From: Brevundimonas sp. MF30-B
Lineage (GTDB): Bacteria > Pseudomonadota > Alphaproteobacteria > Caulobacterales > Caulobacteraceae
Assembly (NCBI RefSeq): GCF_004683885.1
Contig: NZ_CP038440.1
Span: forward strand, 2,737,127-2,801,126
Direction of reading: 5' to 3'
Length of the DNA: 64,000 bases
A program made the position numbers and the translations under genes. Under the pieces are notes generated by a model, which was not told the DNA's origin, did no database searches, and was given only the letters and a program-made list of their open reading frames with translations. This document shows positions 48,104-56,645 of the stretch, piece after piece; position 1 is the stretch's first letter; each line of letters starts with the position of its first letter.

Positions 48104-49101
48104 TCCGGCTCCTGCTGAGAGATGCAGTGGAACGAGCCGCCGCCGGAAAGGATCGCCAGGGACGGCAGAGCGATGATCTCGCGATCGGTGAAGACGGTCG
48201 CGAGGGCCTCGCAGGCGAAGCGGGCGGCGGTCTCGTCGCCATAGGTCGGCACGATGACCGCGCCGTTGGCGATCAGGAAGTTCATGTGGCTGGCGGGCAC
48301 AGGGCGCTCGTCCTCGTCGCCGACGAAGCCCGGCGAGGGGACGCGCAGCACCTTGATCGGCGCGCCGTTGGCGTCGGTCATGGCGGCCAGGTCGCGGGCG
48401 ACGGCGTCATAGACCTCGTCGTTCGGATCGTTTCGGCCCCACGCCACCGGACAGGCGACGACCCCGGGCGCCACGAAGCGCGCCAGGTTATCGACGTGGC
48501 CGTCGGTGTGATCGTTCAGCAGACCGTCGCCCAGCCACAGCACCTTGGCCGCGCCCAGCGCATCGGTCAGCGCGTCTTCCGCCTTCGCCTCGGTCCAGCC
48601 CGCGTTGCGGTTGGGGTTAAGCAGGCACTGGCGCGTGGTCAGGATGGTCCCGGCGCCGTCATGATCCAGCGCCCCGCCCTCCAGGATGAAGTCGTGGCGC
48701 GTCGGCGAAACGCCGGCGTGGTCGCCGATCTGGGCGGCGACAGTGTCGTCATGCTCGAGCTCGTACTTGCCGCCCCAGCCGTTGAAGCGGAACGCCTGGG
48801 CCTCGCGAGAGCCCTCGCCGAAGATCGGCCCGGTGTCACGCAGCCAGATGTCGCCGAACCGGCCGGGCATGACCTCGACGCCGTCCAGCCCAGCGAACCG
48901 CGCCTGGGCGTCGGCCACGGCCTCGTCCTTGCCGACCATCAGCCGCACCTGCTCGCGACCGGGACCGGCCAGCGCGCGCACCAGCGCCTCGACCTCGGCC
49001 TGGGCCGGTCCGAGATTGTCCTCCCACAGCTCCGCATGGCTGGGCCAGCCGACCCACATGGCGCGGTGCGGAGCCCATTCGGCGGGGACGGGACGGGTCA
49101 T
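48100..49101 (-). CDS. aguA: agmatine deiminase
   Basis: A 333-residue peptidylarginine-deiminase-fold enzyme that converts agmatine to N-carbamoylputrescine. The catalytic set is visible: RFGDIWLRDTGPIF, FILEGGALDHDG, DGLLNDHTDGHVDNLARF (Asp/His) and the Cys in GGGSFHCISQQEP near the C-terminus. I chose the ATG at 49101 because MTRPVPAEWAPHRAMWVGWP starts as in the family; a GTG at 49122 is the alternative. It precedes aguB, with the four-helix gene now between them. Confidence 0.95.
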   Translation of the reverse strand: MTRPVPAEWAPHRAMWVGWPSHAELWEDNLGPAQAEVEALVRALAGPGREQVRLMVGKDEAVADAQARFAGLDGVEVMPGRFGDIWLRDTGPIFGEGSREAQAFRFNGWGGKYELEHDDTVAAQIGDHAGVSPTRHDFILEGGALDHDGAGTILTTRQCLLNPNRNAGWTEAKAEDALTDALGAAKVLWLGDGLLNDHTDGHVDNLARFVAPGVVACPVAWGRNDPNDEVYDAVARDLAAMTDANGAPIKVLRVPSPGFVGDEDERPVPASHMNFLIANGAVIVPTYGDETAARFACEALATVFTDREIIALPSLAILSGGGSFHCISQQEPE

Positions 49102-49180
49102 GGCGGCTTCAACTCCAGTCACGCCGGCCTGCGGCGGAACGAGGCCAGATAGGGCCTGCCGGCTTGAACTTCAACGCAAC

Positions 49181-49210
49181 GAAAAAGGGGCGGTCCCGAA
49201 GGACCGCCCC
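49181..49210 (-). terminator. rho-independent terminator of the TonB receptor gene
   Basis: Read on the minus strand: GGGGCGGTCC, loop TTCG, GGACCGCCCC, then TTTTTC. A ten-base-pair perfect stem with a stable tetraloop and five T, lying 23 bases after the receptor stop. Confidence 0.93.
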
Positions 49211-49232
49211 TGATCGTTTCGCTGCGTCGGTT

Positions 49233-52200
49233 TTAGAAGGACAGACGGGCGCCGAACTTGATCTGCCAGGTCGAGGCCGGCAGCTGAGCGTTCGGACGAC
49301 GAGCCTCGCCGGCCAGGTCGCCGGTGGCGCCGGCGTTCTGCAGCGTCGAGTACTGGTACACGGCGCCCGGCGCGGCGCACGAGGCGTTCGCCGTATTGGC
49401 CGCGTTTCGGCATTGCAGGACCACCGTGCCGACGCCGCGATAGAACGGATACTGTTCCGTCACGCCCCAGCGCTCGTTGATCAGATTGCCGATATTCTCG
49501 ATGTCCATGTACAGCTTGACCTTGCCGGTCGGAACATACGGGACCGAGATCTCCTGCGACAGACGAACGTCGAAGGTGGTCACGGCGCCGGTGCGGAAGG
49601 CGTTCCGCGGCGCGATCGAACCGGCGTACTTCATCAGGCCGGTGTTGTTCAGGAAGGCGTTGAAGTCCGCCAGGTTGAAGCCCGACGCGTAAACGATGCG
49701 CGGATCGCTGGTCGCGGTCACGACACCGCTGGCGTCGGTCTGCGGCACGTAGAACAGCTGGTTAGAGGTGCCCAGAGCGCCCGAGTAGGACTGCGGCACC
49801 GCGTTGCCGAAGTCGTTGTCGAAGTTGCCCGTCCGGCTGTTGTGATAGACGTACGAGAACGGCAGGCCCGAGCGACGCTGAGCGAACACGTTGATCGAGG
49901 TCTCGTTGTCGCCGAACAACGCGCGGGTCCAGTTGGCGTTGACCGAGAACTTGTGACGGATCTCGAAATCCGAGGTCGCCAGGACCGGATTGTTGTGGTC
50001 GGCCGAAGCGAAGCGCACGAACGACGAGTCCGGCTGCGAGCTGGTCAGCGGGTTGCCGTCTTGAGCTTCGGTGTAGGTGTAGCTGGTGCGGACATCGAGG
50101 CCTTCGAACAGGCCTTCGTTCCAGCGCTTCTGAGCCGTGATGGCGCCCGAGGTGGACGATCCGCCCTTCTTGAGGTTGGACAACAGCAGGTCGAAGACCA
50201 CCGGGCCGGCCGGACGCGTATAGACCGGGCGACCGTCAGGCGCCGTGCCCGCCACCGTCGGCAGCAGATCCGTATAGTACAGCGCGTTCTCGAACTCGTT
50301 GTGGATCACATCGGCCTGCAGGCGGAAGTCCTCGATCAGCGGCAGGTAGAAGCTGCGGCCGACCGTCAGGTTGTACTTCCAGGCGCTGGGGATCTCGAAG
50401 TCGGGATCCAGAGCCACCACGCTGCCGTTGCCGGGCGTGAAGGTGCAGTTGGCGCCGGCCGGAACGACGCTGAGGTCGGTCACCCCGGTGATCGGGCCGG
50501 TGCAGACAGCGTTCGTGATGCGCTGGCCGTCGTTGCCGAAGGGGTTGCCGATCTGAACGTTGGTGCCGATGGCCGAGAAGCGGCCGATGCCGCCCGACAC
50601 GGTCCAGTCACCCGGAGTCCAGTTGAAGCCCAGGCGCGGCATGATCAGGTCGCGGCCGTCGAGGTTGGACGTATTGTCGAAGCCCTGGCGAGTGCGGAAG
50701 TTCGTGTTCAGCGTCGGACGATCGTCCATGCTGAACCAGTCGTAGCGCAGGCCGAAGTTGACGCGCAGGTTGTCGGACACCTGCCAGGTGTCTTCAGCGT
50801 AGATCGAGTTGACGTCATAGCCGAACTCGACCGCGCCATCGCGCGCCGTGCCGAAGGTGGCCGGCACCGTGCCGCCGTTGGGATCAACGGCGCCGCGGAT
50901 GACCAGGCCGGAGGCGTTGCCGGCCAGGAAGTCGGCGTAGCTGGCGAAGGTCCACTGGCCCAGCGACTGGGACACGAAGACGTTGGTGAAGTCGCGCGTC
51001 TCCAGACGGATGCCCGCCATGAAGTCGTGCGAACCCCAGCTGTAACGGCCGATCAGCTCGGCGTTGCTGACTTCGCTGTACAGGTAGTTGTCGTGGCGGA
51101 AGTTGTCCGCACCGAACTGGATCTGCGGCGTGCCCGAGCCGGGCTCGACGCCGGCGAGGTCCGAAACGCCGACCGTCACCTGACCAACCGACAGACCGCC
51201 AACCGGCAGCTGGGTGGTTTCGGTTTCCTTGTAGCCGACGCGCAGCTCGGTCGAGAAGGCGTCCGTCCAGCGCGAGTTCAGCTGGGCGTTCCAGGTCGTG
51301 AGGCGCTCGTCCTTCAGATACTGGCTGGATTCCAGCGCCAGGCGCGGCTGGCTGGTCGAGCCGCCGTTGATGAAGGCCGACGAGGTCGAACCGTTGAAGG
51401 ATTCACCGCGGGTTTCCTGGAAGGTCAGGGCCAGGCGGTGGTCCTGATTGATGTTCCAGTCGATCTTGGCCAGGTACTTCTCGTCCTGAACCGGCGGGGC
51501 CAGCGAGACGAACGAGCCCGGATCATAGCCGTAACGCGACTGGGTGGCGGCGCGGAAGGTGTCGACGGCGTCGGTGGTGATGCGCGGGATCGGGTTGGCG
51601 AAGCCGGCGTCGACCGGGCCCTCGTTGAGCGAGAACTCGGATTCGAACTTCTCGTACGACAGGAAGAAGAACAGGGTGTCGCGGATGATCGGACCGCCGA
51701 GGGTCGCGCCCCAGGTCTGCTCGTCGAACACGCGGTTGTAGTTCTGACGGGCGCGGAAGCCGGCGCCACGCGGGCCGTAGCCCCAATAGCGATCGCCCAG
51801 CAGGCTGTCGTTGGACTTCTCGTAGAAGGCCGAGCCGGTGAAGCTGTTGGTGCCCGAGCGGGTCACGGCGTTGACCGAACCGCCGATGAAGCCGTTGTTG
51901 ATCACGCTGAACGGCGCGACCGAGACGTTGATGGCCTCGATGGCGTCAAGCGAGATGGGCGAGCGCTGGGTCGGATAGCCGTTGCCGTTCAGACCGAACT
52001 CGTCGTTCTGGCGGATGCCGTCGACGGTGAACTGGTTCAGACGCGTGCCGACGCCGGCGAAGCCCAGGGCGTCGTCGTTCGAGGGGTCGATCGTGACGAA
52101 CGGATCGAGGCGCGCGATATCCTTGGGGTCACGGCTGATCGAAGCGGCGGCCGCGATGGCGTCGGCGCCGTAGTTCGACGAGCTGCCATAGCCGAAGTCG

Positions 52201-52592
52201 TTGGAGAAGCGCTGACGCGTCCCGGTGACGACAATGGCGTCCAGTTCAGCCGCCTGTTCGCCGACCACGATGTTGCCGGCCACCGGATCGCCCACGCCGA
52301 TGCTGCCCAGCTGAAGCCCGCCGGCGCCCGCCGCGCTGCTGACCGTCACCGTATAGGGACCGCCCGCGCGCAGGCCGCGCGCGCTGTAGAAGCCCGACGC
52401 GTCCGAGACGGTGGTGACCGTGGTGCCCGTGGGTTCGTGAGTGATCGTGACCGACCCGGCGACCCCGGCGCCGCTGCCGTCCGTGATCCGACCGCGGATG
52501 CCGCCGGTCGTTTCCTGGGCGATGGCGACGCTGGAGGTCGCCATGAGGATCGCCAAGGCGGAAGCGCCACAGGCGAAATTGCGGTTGAACAT
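49233..52592 (-). CDS. TonB-dependent receptor (Oar-like, with carboxypeptidase-like N-terminal domain)
   Basis: A 1119-residue outer-membrane protein with a signal peptide (ACGASALAILMATSSVAIAQ). A carboxypeptidase regulatory-like beta sandwich (GGIRGRITDGSGAGVAGSVTI) covers about 28-105, then a plug domain with LDAIVVTGTRQRF as TonB box region and FTVDGIRQNDEFGLNGNGYP. The C-terminal beta-barrel ends in Phe (KFGARLSF), the outer-membrane assembly signal. Oar-like receptors take up peptides, glycans or other large substrates. A PHO box lies about 95 bases upstream, so it is likely induced by phosphate starvation. A strong terminator follows. Confidence 0.92.
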   Translation of the reverse strand: MFNRNFACGASALAILMATSSVAIAQETTGGIRGRITDGSGAGVAGSVTITHEPTGTTVTTVSDASGFYSARGLRAGGPYTVTVSSAAGAGGLQLGSIGVGDPVAGNIVVGEQAAELDAIVVTGTRQRFSNDFGYGSSSNYGADAIAAAASISRDPKDIARLDPFVTIDPSNDDALGFAGVGTRLNQFTVDGIRQNDEFGLNGNGYPTQRSPISLDAIEAINVSVAPFSVINNGFIGGSVNAVTRSGTNSFTGSAFYEKSNDSLLGDRYWGYGPRGAGFRARQNYNRVFDEQTWGATLGGPIIRDTLFFFLSYEKFESEFSLNEGPVDAGFANPIPRITTDAVDTFRAATQSRYGYDPGSFVSLAPPVQDEKYLAKIDWNINQDHRLALTFQETRGESFNGSTSSAFINGGSTSQPRLALESSQYLKDERLTTWNAQLNSRWTDAFSTELRVGYKETETTQLPVGGLSVGQVTVGVSDLAGVEPGSGTPQIQFGADNFRHDNYLYSEVSNAELIGRYSWGSHDFMAGIRLETRDFTNVFVSQSLGQWTFASYADFLAGNASGLVIRGAVDPNGGTVPATFGTARDGAVEFGYDVNSIYAEDTWQVSDNLRVNFGLRYDWFSMDDRPTLNTNFRTRQGFDNTSNLDGRDLIMPRLGFNWTPGDWTVSGGIGRFSAIGTNVQIGNPFGNDGQRITNAVCTGPITGVTDLSVVPAGANCTFTPGNGSVVALDPDFEIPSAWKYNLTVGRSFYLPLIEDFRLQADVIHNEFENALYYTDLLPTVAGTAPDGRPVYTRPAGPVVFDLLLSNLKKGGSSTSGAITAQKRWNEGLFEGLDVRTSYTYTEAQDGNPLTSSQPDSSFVRFASADHNNPVLATSDFEIRHKFSVNANWTRALFGDNETSINVFAQRRSGLPFSYVYHNSRTGNFDNDFGNAVPQSYSGALGTSNQLFYVPQTDASGVVTATSDPRIVYASGFNLADFNAFLNNTGLMKYAGSIAPRNAFRTGAVTTFDVRLSQEISVPYVPTGKVKLYMDIENIGNLINERWGVTEQYPFYRGVGTVVLQCRNAANTANASCAAPGAVYQYSTLQNAGATGDLAGEARRPNAQLPASTWQIKFGARLSF

Positions 52593-52685
52593 TGTCTTTA
52601 TCCCCTGGGGAAAGACGCTCGGCCTGGTCCGAGCGCGATTCCTGTCATCGATGGGGGGCGTTTAGGCTCGCGAACCAAAGGTCGG

Positions 52686-52714
52686 GCGACAGTTTGATGA
52701 CAGACTCATGACAG
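52686..52714 (-). promoter_or_regulatory. PHO box (PhoB binding site)
   Basis: On the minus strand: CTGTCAT (52714-52708), GAGT, CTGTCAT (52703-52697), CAAA, CTGTCGC (52692-52686). This gives three direct repeats with 11-base spacing, two of them perfect matches to the PhoB consensus CTGTCA(T/C). It lies about 95 bases before the TonB receptor ATG, and CCTAAAC at 52666-52660 may be part of a -10 element. Confidence 0.85.
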
Positions 52715-52747
52715 CGGCCGAGGGTGGCTCCAGCGCCACACCCTGGA

Positions 52748-54043
52748 TCAGCTGTAGATTTCGATGAAGTCGGCCACGCCTCGAGCCGTAGCGCCCATTG
52801 CGCGGGGTTCATGGTAGTTGCCGTTCACCTGACTGCGCGCGATTACATGGGCGCGGAACCGGACGAAGAGCTCGACGTCCGGCCCCTGTGGCGCGCCCCA
52901 GAAGGCGTCCAGCGGCTGTTGATCGGTAAGACCTTCGAAGTCGAAGAAGGCCTCGCCCAAAACCTTGACGGGCGTGTGAAACCCCAGGGCAGACAAGGCG
53001 GCCGAGGAGTTGTTGACCACCATGCCCTGAGAGGCGCGGCACAGTTGCGCCAGATTTCCCCCGTCGATGAAATCGACCCGGTCCGCCAGCCCGCGCTCTA
53101 CGGCCAGGCAGCGTGTGATATGACGTAGGTTGACCAGCCCCGGATCCAGCGGATGGTTTTTGACCACCAGCCGCGCGTCCGCAGGGGCCTGTCGGGCGAA
53201 GCTGCTCATCACCTCAGCCAGGAAGGCGGTGTTGTCAGCATACTGCGAATACCGCAGCAGCTGGGCGTCTCCTTCGCGCTGCAGACACGCAAGGAAAAAC
53301 GGGCCCTTGGCGGCGATCGCCTCGACCTCGCAGGCCGCCTTGGATTGGAAGGCGAGGCTCACATAGCGCCTCACATGGCCGAGGAACTGCAGCCAGGCGG
53401 ACTGGGTGTAGGGATAGCTGTACTTGGGGAACATCAGCCGACCGGGTAGCTGGCAGGCATGATACAGGCTGATGTTGATGATGTGGTGAGGCAGTATGCG
53501 CCCTACGGGGCGAACGACCAGGGTCTCGGGCGCCGGCGCTGCGTACCCTGACCTGTGGCGTGGCAACTGACTGGATGCGTTGACGCCGTTCCGCTCGAGC
53601 GTGATCCAGTCCGGCCGGAAGTATCCGTTTTCGAGAACCCACACCTTGGCTTTCAAGCCGTCGGCGATGGAAAGGACGGCCTGATTGTACGGGCCGCTCT
53701 CGCCGAAAACGATTATGTCGGTGAACTCATCGGCCAGGGCCTCGAACAGAGCCGGCCATTGTTCGACGCCATCCGTGAATCTTATGCCGTTGGGTCGCCG
53801 CCAGAAGGCCAGGTCGCCGGCGTTGAACATCATCCGCGAGACGACGGCGCCGCGCTCGCTCAGGACATCCGCCAACGAGCGGCCGAAGCGGCCGAAGGGC
53901 GCGGTTACGATCAGAAATCGCCGGCCTTGCAGACTATCGGCCACGTCGCCCTGCGGCAGACGCGGAAGACGCAATTGCGCCCTGACCGCCGATTCTGAAA
54001 GACGCTTTGCCTGGCCTGCGGTGTCATCGAGCACATCCGCCAT
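52748..54043 (-). CDS. capsule-polysaccharide-export (KpsS)-like protein
   Basis: A 431-residue cytosolic protein. The central segments FFLACLQREGDAQLLRYSQY, VVKNHPLDPG and GMVVNNSSAALSALGFHTPVKVLG are those of the KpsS/LipB family, which act on the lipid-linked Kdo base of capsules or on teichoic-acid-like chains. I chose the ATG at 54043 because GGAG sits eight bases upstream. No other capsule export gene is in the window, so it may serve the glycan cluster at 25-44 kb or an unlinked locus. Upstream of the TonB receptor on the same strand, without evidence of cotranscription. Confidence 0.75.
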   Translation of the reverse strand: MADVLDDTAGQAKRLSESAVRAQLRLPRLPQGDVADSLQGRRFLIVTAPFGRFGRSLADVLSERGAVVSRMMFNAGDLAFWRRPNGIRFTDGVEQWPALFEALADEFTDIIVFGESGPYNQAVLSIADGLKAKVWVLENGYFRPDWITLERNGVNASSQLPRHRSGYAAPAPETLVVRPVGRILPHHIINISLYHACQLPGRLMFPKYSYPYTQSAWLQFLGHVRRYVSLAFQSKAACEVEAIAAKGPFFLACLQREGDAQLLRYSQYADNTAFLAEVMSSFARQAPADARLVVKNHPLDPGLVNLRHITRCLAVERGLADRVDFIDGGNLAQLCRASQGMVVNNSSAALSALGFHTPVKVLGEAFFDFEGLTDQQPLDAFWGAPQGPDVELFVRFRAHVIARSQVNGNYHEPRAMGATARGVADFIEIYS

Positions 54044-54232
54044 GCGACTATCTCCGCACATCATCGACGGCAACCGATGATAAGCGCTCACTCACAATCT
54101 GGCGCAGCATCGTCATCCGCTCCTTGTCGCCCCCCAGCGGTCAGGATCAATCGTAATAACCGCAAGCGCGCACCGTAGGAAGAAATGCGCCCGCGCGGTG
54201 CGGACGCGTTTCCCCGCGCTCTCGGTCTGGTC

Positions 54233-54261
54233 GGCCGGCCGGACTTGGAGCCCGGCCGGCC
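54233..54261 (-). other. GC-rich perfect hairpin after the OmpA gene
   Basis: GGCCGGCCGG, a nine-base loop, CCGGCCGGCC: a ten-base-pair perfect stem only eight bases past the OmpA stop. No T run follows on the OmpA strand, so it is not a standard rho-independent terminator. It may stabilise the mRNA 3' end. Confidence 0.6.
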
Positions 54262-54268
54262 TTTCGAC

Positions 54269-55426
54269 TTAGAAGTTGATGTTGATGGTGGCGCGACGGT
54301 TGAGCGGCTCGCGCACGCCGTCGGCGGTCGGGCGGGCCAGCTGCGTTTCACCGCGGCCGTCCAGCGAGATCACGCCGCCGTTGACGCCTTGGGCGACCAG
54401 GGCGTCGGCCACGGTGCGGGCGCGACGGTTGGACAGACCCAGGTTGTAGGCCGCCGAACCCGAGGAGTCGGTGTGACCGACGACCAGGATGCGGGTCGGG
54501 GTGCCCGACTTGGCGTGGTTGGCCGCTTGCGTGATGATCGAGCGGGCTTCGGCCGTCAGGTCCGAGCGATCCCAGTCGAAGTACACCACGAACTCACGCG
54601 CCTGGACCGGCGCAGGCGGCGGCGGCGGCGGCGGGGGAGGAGGCGGCGGGGGCGGCGGCGGCGGGGGCGGCGGGGGCGGAGGCGGCGGCGGCGGCGGAGC
54701 GTCGGCGCCGAACGCGTAGCGCAGACCCAGGGTCACCGTGTGCGACTGGTCGTAGTCGCCGTTGAACGTGCCGAGGCTCGCACCGGTCGAGAAGGTGTCG
54801 AACTCCATATCGCCCGTCAGATAGCGATAGGTCAGGTCGATGTTGGTGCGCTCGCCCACGGCGAAGGCGACGCCGGCGATCGCCTGGGCGGCGAATTTGG
54901 TGGAGTTGTCGTCTGCGGAGATGGTCGCTCCGCCAGGCGTCGGCTGACGCACGCGGCCGACGGTGTCGGTGCTGACGCGATTGACGCCGGCCCCCAGACC
55001 CACGAACGGACGCAGGCCCCAGAACTCGGTGCCGAAGTCGTAGATGACATTAGCCATCAGGGTGGTGGCTTCGATGTCGCCCTCGGGCGAATGGCACGGA
55101 CCCGACGCCGGCGTCAGGTTGCAGAGCCCCGACGGCGGATTGTCGTTGGCGCGGCGCACGGTGCCGATGTCGCCCGAGCGGTAGCCGCCTTCGAGTTCGA
55201 CGCGCCAGTTCGGGTTGAAACGATAGCCAAGACGCGCGAACGCCGCCCAGCCGTCATTGATCTCCCAGTTCCACTTCACGCCCGTGGTGGACGATTCCAG
55301 ATTGACCGGTTCGATCGTGTGCCAGCCAGCGTCGATCGCGCCGTACCAGCCGTTCGGCTCCGCCGAAGCGGCGCCGGCCGCAAGCAGCCCCGCCGTTGCG
55401 ACACCTGCCAGAAGTTTCAGCTTCAT
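54269..55426 (-). CDS. OmpA family outer-membrane protein
   Basis: A 385-residue protein with a signal peptide (MKLKLLAGVATAGLLAAGAASA). An eight-stranded barrel domain covers about 22-250 (NGWYGAIDAGWHTIEPVNLE... ending YAFGADA). A linker of 28 consecutive prolines follows. The C-terminal OmpA domain has VVYFDWDRSDLTAEA and the peptidoglycan-binding LSNRRARTVADALVAQG. I chose the ATG at 55426 because AGGA sits five bases before it. The linker is probably stiff and spans the periplasm. The very long polyproline is unusual and would need EF-P. Confidence 0.93.
   Translation of the reverse strand: MKLKLLAGVATAGLLAAGAASAEPNGWYGAIDAGWHTIEPVNLESSTTGVKWNWEINDGWAAFARLGYRFNPNWRVELEGGYRSGDIGTVRRANDNPPSGLCNLTPASGPCHSPEGDIEATTLMANVIYDFGTEFWGLRPFVGLGAGVNRVSTDTVGRVRQPTPGGATISADDNSTKFAAQAIAGVAFAVGERTNIDLTYRYLTGDMEFDTFSTGASLGTFNGDYDQSHTVTLGLRYAFGADAPPPPPPPPPPPPPPPPPPPPPPPPPPPPAPVQAREFVVYFDWDRSDLTAEARSIITQAANHAKSGTPTRILVVGHTDSSGSAAYNLGLSNRRARTVADALVAQGVNGGVISLDGRGETQLARPTADGVREPLNRRATININF
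54615..54698. repeat. polyproline-encoding low-complexity repeat in the OmpA gene
   Basis: About 84 bases of G/C-rich triplets (CCN codons read on the minus strand) encode 28 consecutive prolines between the barrel and the peptidoglycan-binding domain. Mixed CCG, CCC and CCT codons. Prone to slippage and assembly error. Confidence 0.95.
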
Positions 55427-55623
55427 AGCCATCCTCATGCTCAAAAATTGTCCGATAGGCGACGCACAAGCGCCGTTCTCGAGTGGCCGAACGGAGGCAG
55501 CCGCGACTGGTTCCCGCGTTTACGACAATGATCCTGTGAACTGTGGCGCCGTCTCCACACATTGAGCCCTCGCGAAACGATAGGGCATGAGTAGGCTTCC
55601 GCGCGCTGACAGGAGAGAACCGA

Positions 55624-56529
55624 ATGGCGATGAACTTTGAGGGCCGAGTGGCGATCGTCACAGGAGCCGGCGGCGGCCTTGGCCGAGAACACGCGCTGGC
55701 CCTGGCGAAACGCGGCGCCAAGGTGGTGGTCAACGATCTGGGAGGCGCGCGCGACGGTTCGGGCGGTTCCGCCACAGCGGCCGAAGCTGTCGTGGCTGAG
55801 ATCGAGTCCCTCGGCGGCGAAGTCATCGCCAACGCCGCCTCCGTCACCGACTTCGCCGCGGTTCAGGCCATGGTCGACCAGGCCATGACCAAGTGGGGCC
55901 GGGTCGACATCCTGGTGAACAACGCCGGCGTCCTGCGCGACAAGACCTTCGCCAAGATGGAGATCGAGGACTTCCGCTTCGTCGTGGACGTGCACCTGAT
56001 GGGGGCGGTCAACTGCACCAAGGCGGTGTGGGAGATCATGCGTCAGCAGAACTATGGCCGGATCGTCATGACCACCTCGTCGTCGGGCCTGTACGGAAAC
56101 TTCGGCCAGTCCAACTATGGGGCTGCCAAGATGGCCCTGGTCGGCCTGATGCAGACGCTGTCGATCGAGGGCGCCAAGAATGACATCCGGGTCAACTGCC
56201 TGGCGCCCACAGCCCACACCCGCATGACCGAGGATCTGGGCGCGGCGCTGCCGCTGGAGCATCTGGGGCCCGAACTGGTGTCGCCCGGTCTGCTCTATCT
56301 GGTCAGCGAGAACGCCCCCAGCCGCTGCATCCTGGCCGCCGGCGCCGGCGGCTTCGAGCGGGCCTATGTCACCCTGACCCAGGGAACGCGCGCCGTCGGC
56401 GACGATGCCGCCGAGCAGATCGAGGCGGCCTTCGCCGACATCTCGGACCGCACCGGCGAGATCGTGCCCGACATGGGCGCCGCCCAGGGCATGATCGAAC
56501 TGACCAAGCTGCAGAAGGCCCTGGGCTAA
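55624..56529 (+). CDS. SDR family 3-hydroxyacyl-CoA dehydrogenase-like oxidoreductase
   Basis: A 301-residue short-chain dehydrogenase. The cofactor motif is VTGAGGGLGREHALAL. VVVNDLGGARDGSGGS is characteristic of the MFE-2/HSD17B4-like group that oxidises 3-hydroxyacyl-CoA. The NNAG motif is ILVNNAGVL, and the active-site Ser and YxxxK lie in SSSGLYGNFGQSNYGAAKMA. AGGAGAG precedes the ATG by seven bases. The thiolase gene 117 bases downstream fits a beta-oxidation or acyl-CoA pathway; a separate promoter lies between them. Confidence 0.88.
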   Translation: MAMNFEGRVAIVTGAGGGLGREHALALAKRGAKVVVNDLGGARDGSGGSATAAEAVVAEIESLGGEVIANAASVTDFAAVQAMVDQAMTKWGRVDILVNNAGVLRDKTFAKMEIEDFRFVVDVHLMGAVNCTKAVWEIMRQQNYGRIVMTTSSSGLYGNFGQSNYGAAKMALVGLMQTLSIEGAKNDIRVNCLAPTAHTRMTEDLGAALPLEHLGPELVSPGLLYLVSENAPSRCILAAGAGGFERAYVTLTQGTRAVGDDAAEQIEAAFADISDRTGEIVPDMGAAQGMIELTKLQKALG

Positions 56530-56551
56530 GGCGGCCGCCTCGCCTCTTGCG

Positions 56552-56577
56552 TTGACGCCACGACACCCGCCTAAAAG
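56552..56577 (+). promoter_or_regulatory. predicted housekeeping promoter of the thiolase gene
   Basis: TTGACGC at 56552-56558, 11 bases, then GCTAAAAG at 56570-56577. It fits TTGACGS-N10-14-GCTANAWC except for the last base. The expected transcript starts about 60 bases before the thiolase ATG. Confidence 0.75.
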
Positions 56578-56645
56578 CGGTTCATCCGCGCTCAAGCCGC
56601 GAGCGACCGCGTCGCGAGCCTAGCGCCTCGAAAGGAGCATCGCAG

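Noticed and set aside
49164..52697. Open frame of 1177 codons on the plus strand opposite the TonB receptor
   Set aside because: It mirrors the codon structure of the receptor gene in GC-rich DNA, has no domain or ribosome site, and shows Val/Arg/Gly-rich low-complexity sequence.
54233..54261. Hairpin after OmpA as a rho-independent terminator
   Set aside because: Strong stem, but no T run on the OmpA strand; listed only as a hairpin.
54489..54719. Small plus-strand frame coding a polyglycine run
   Set aside because: It is the complement of the OmpA polyproline tract.
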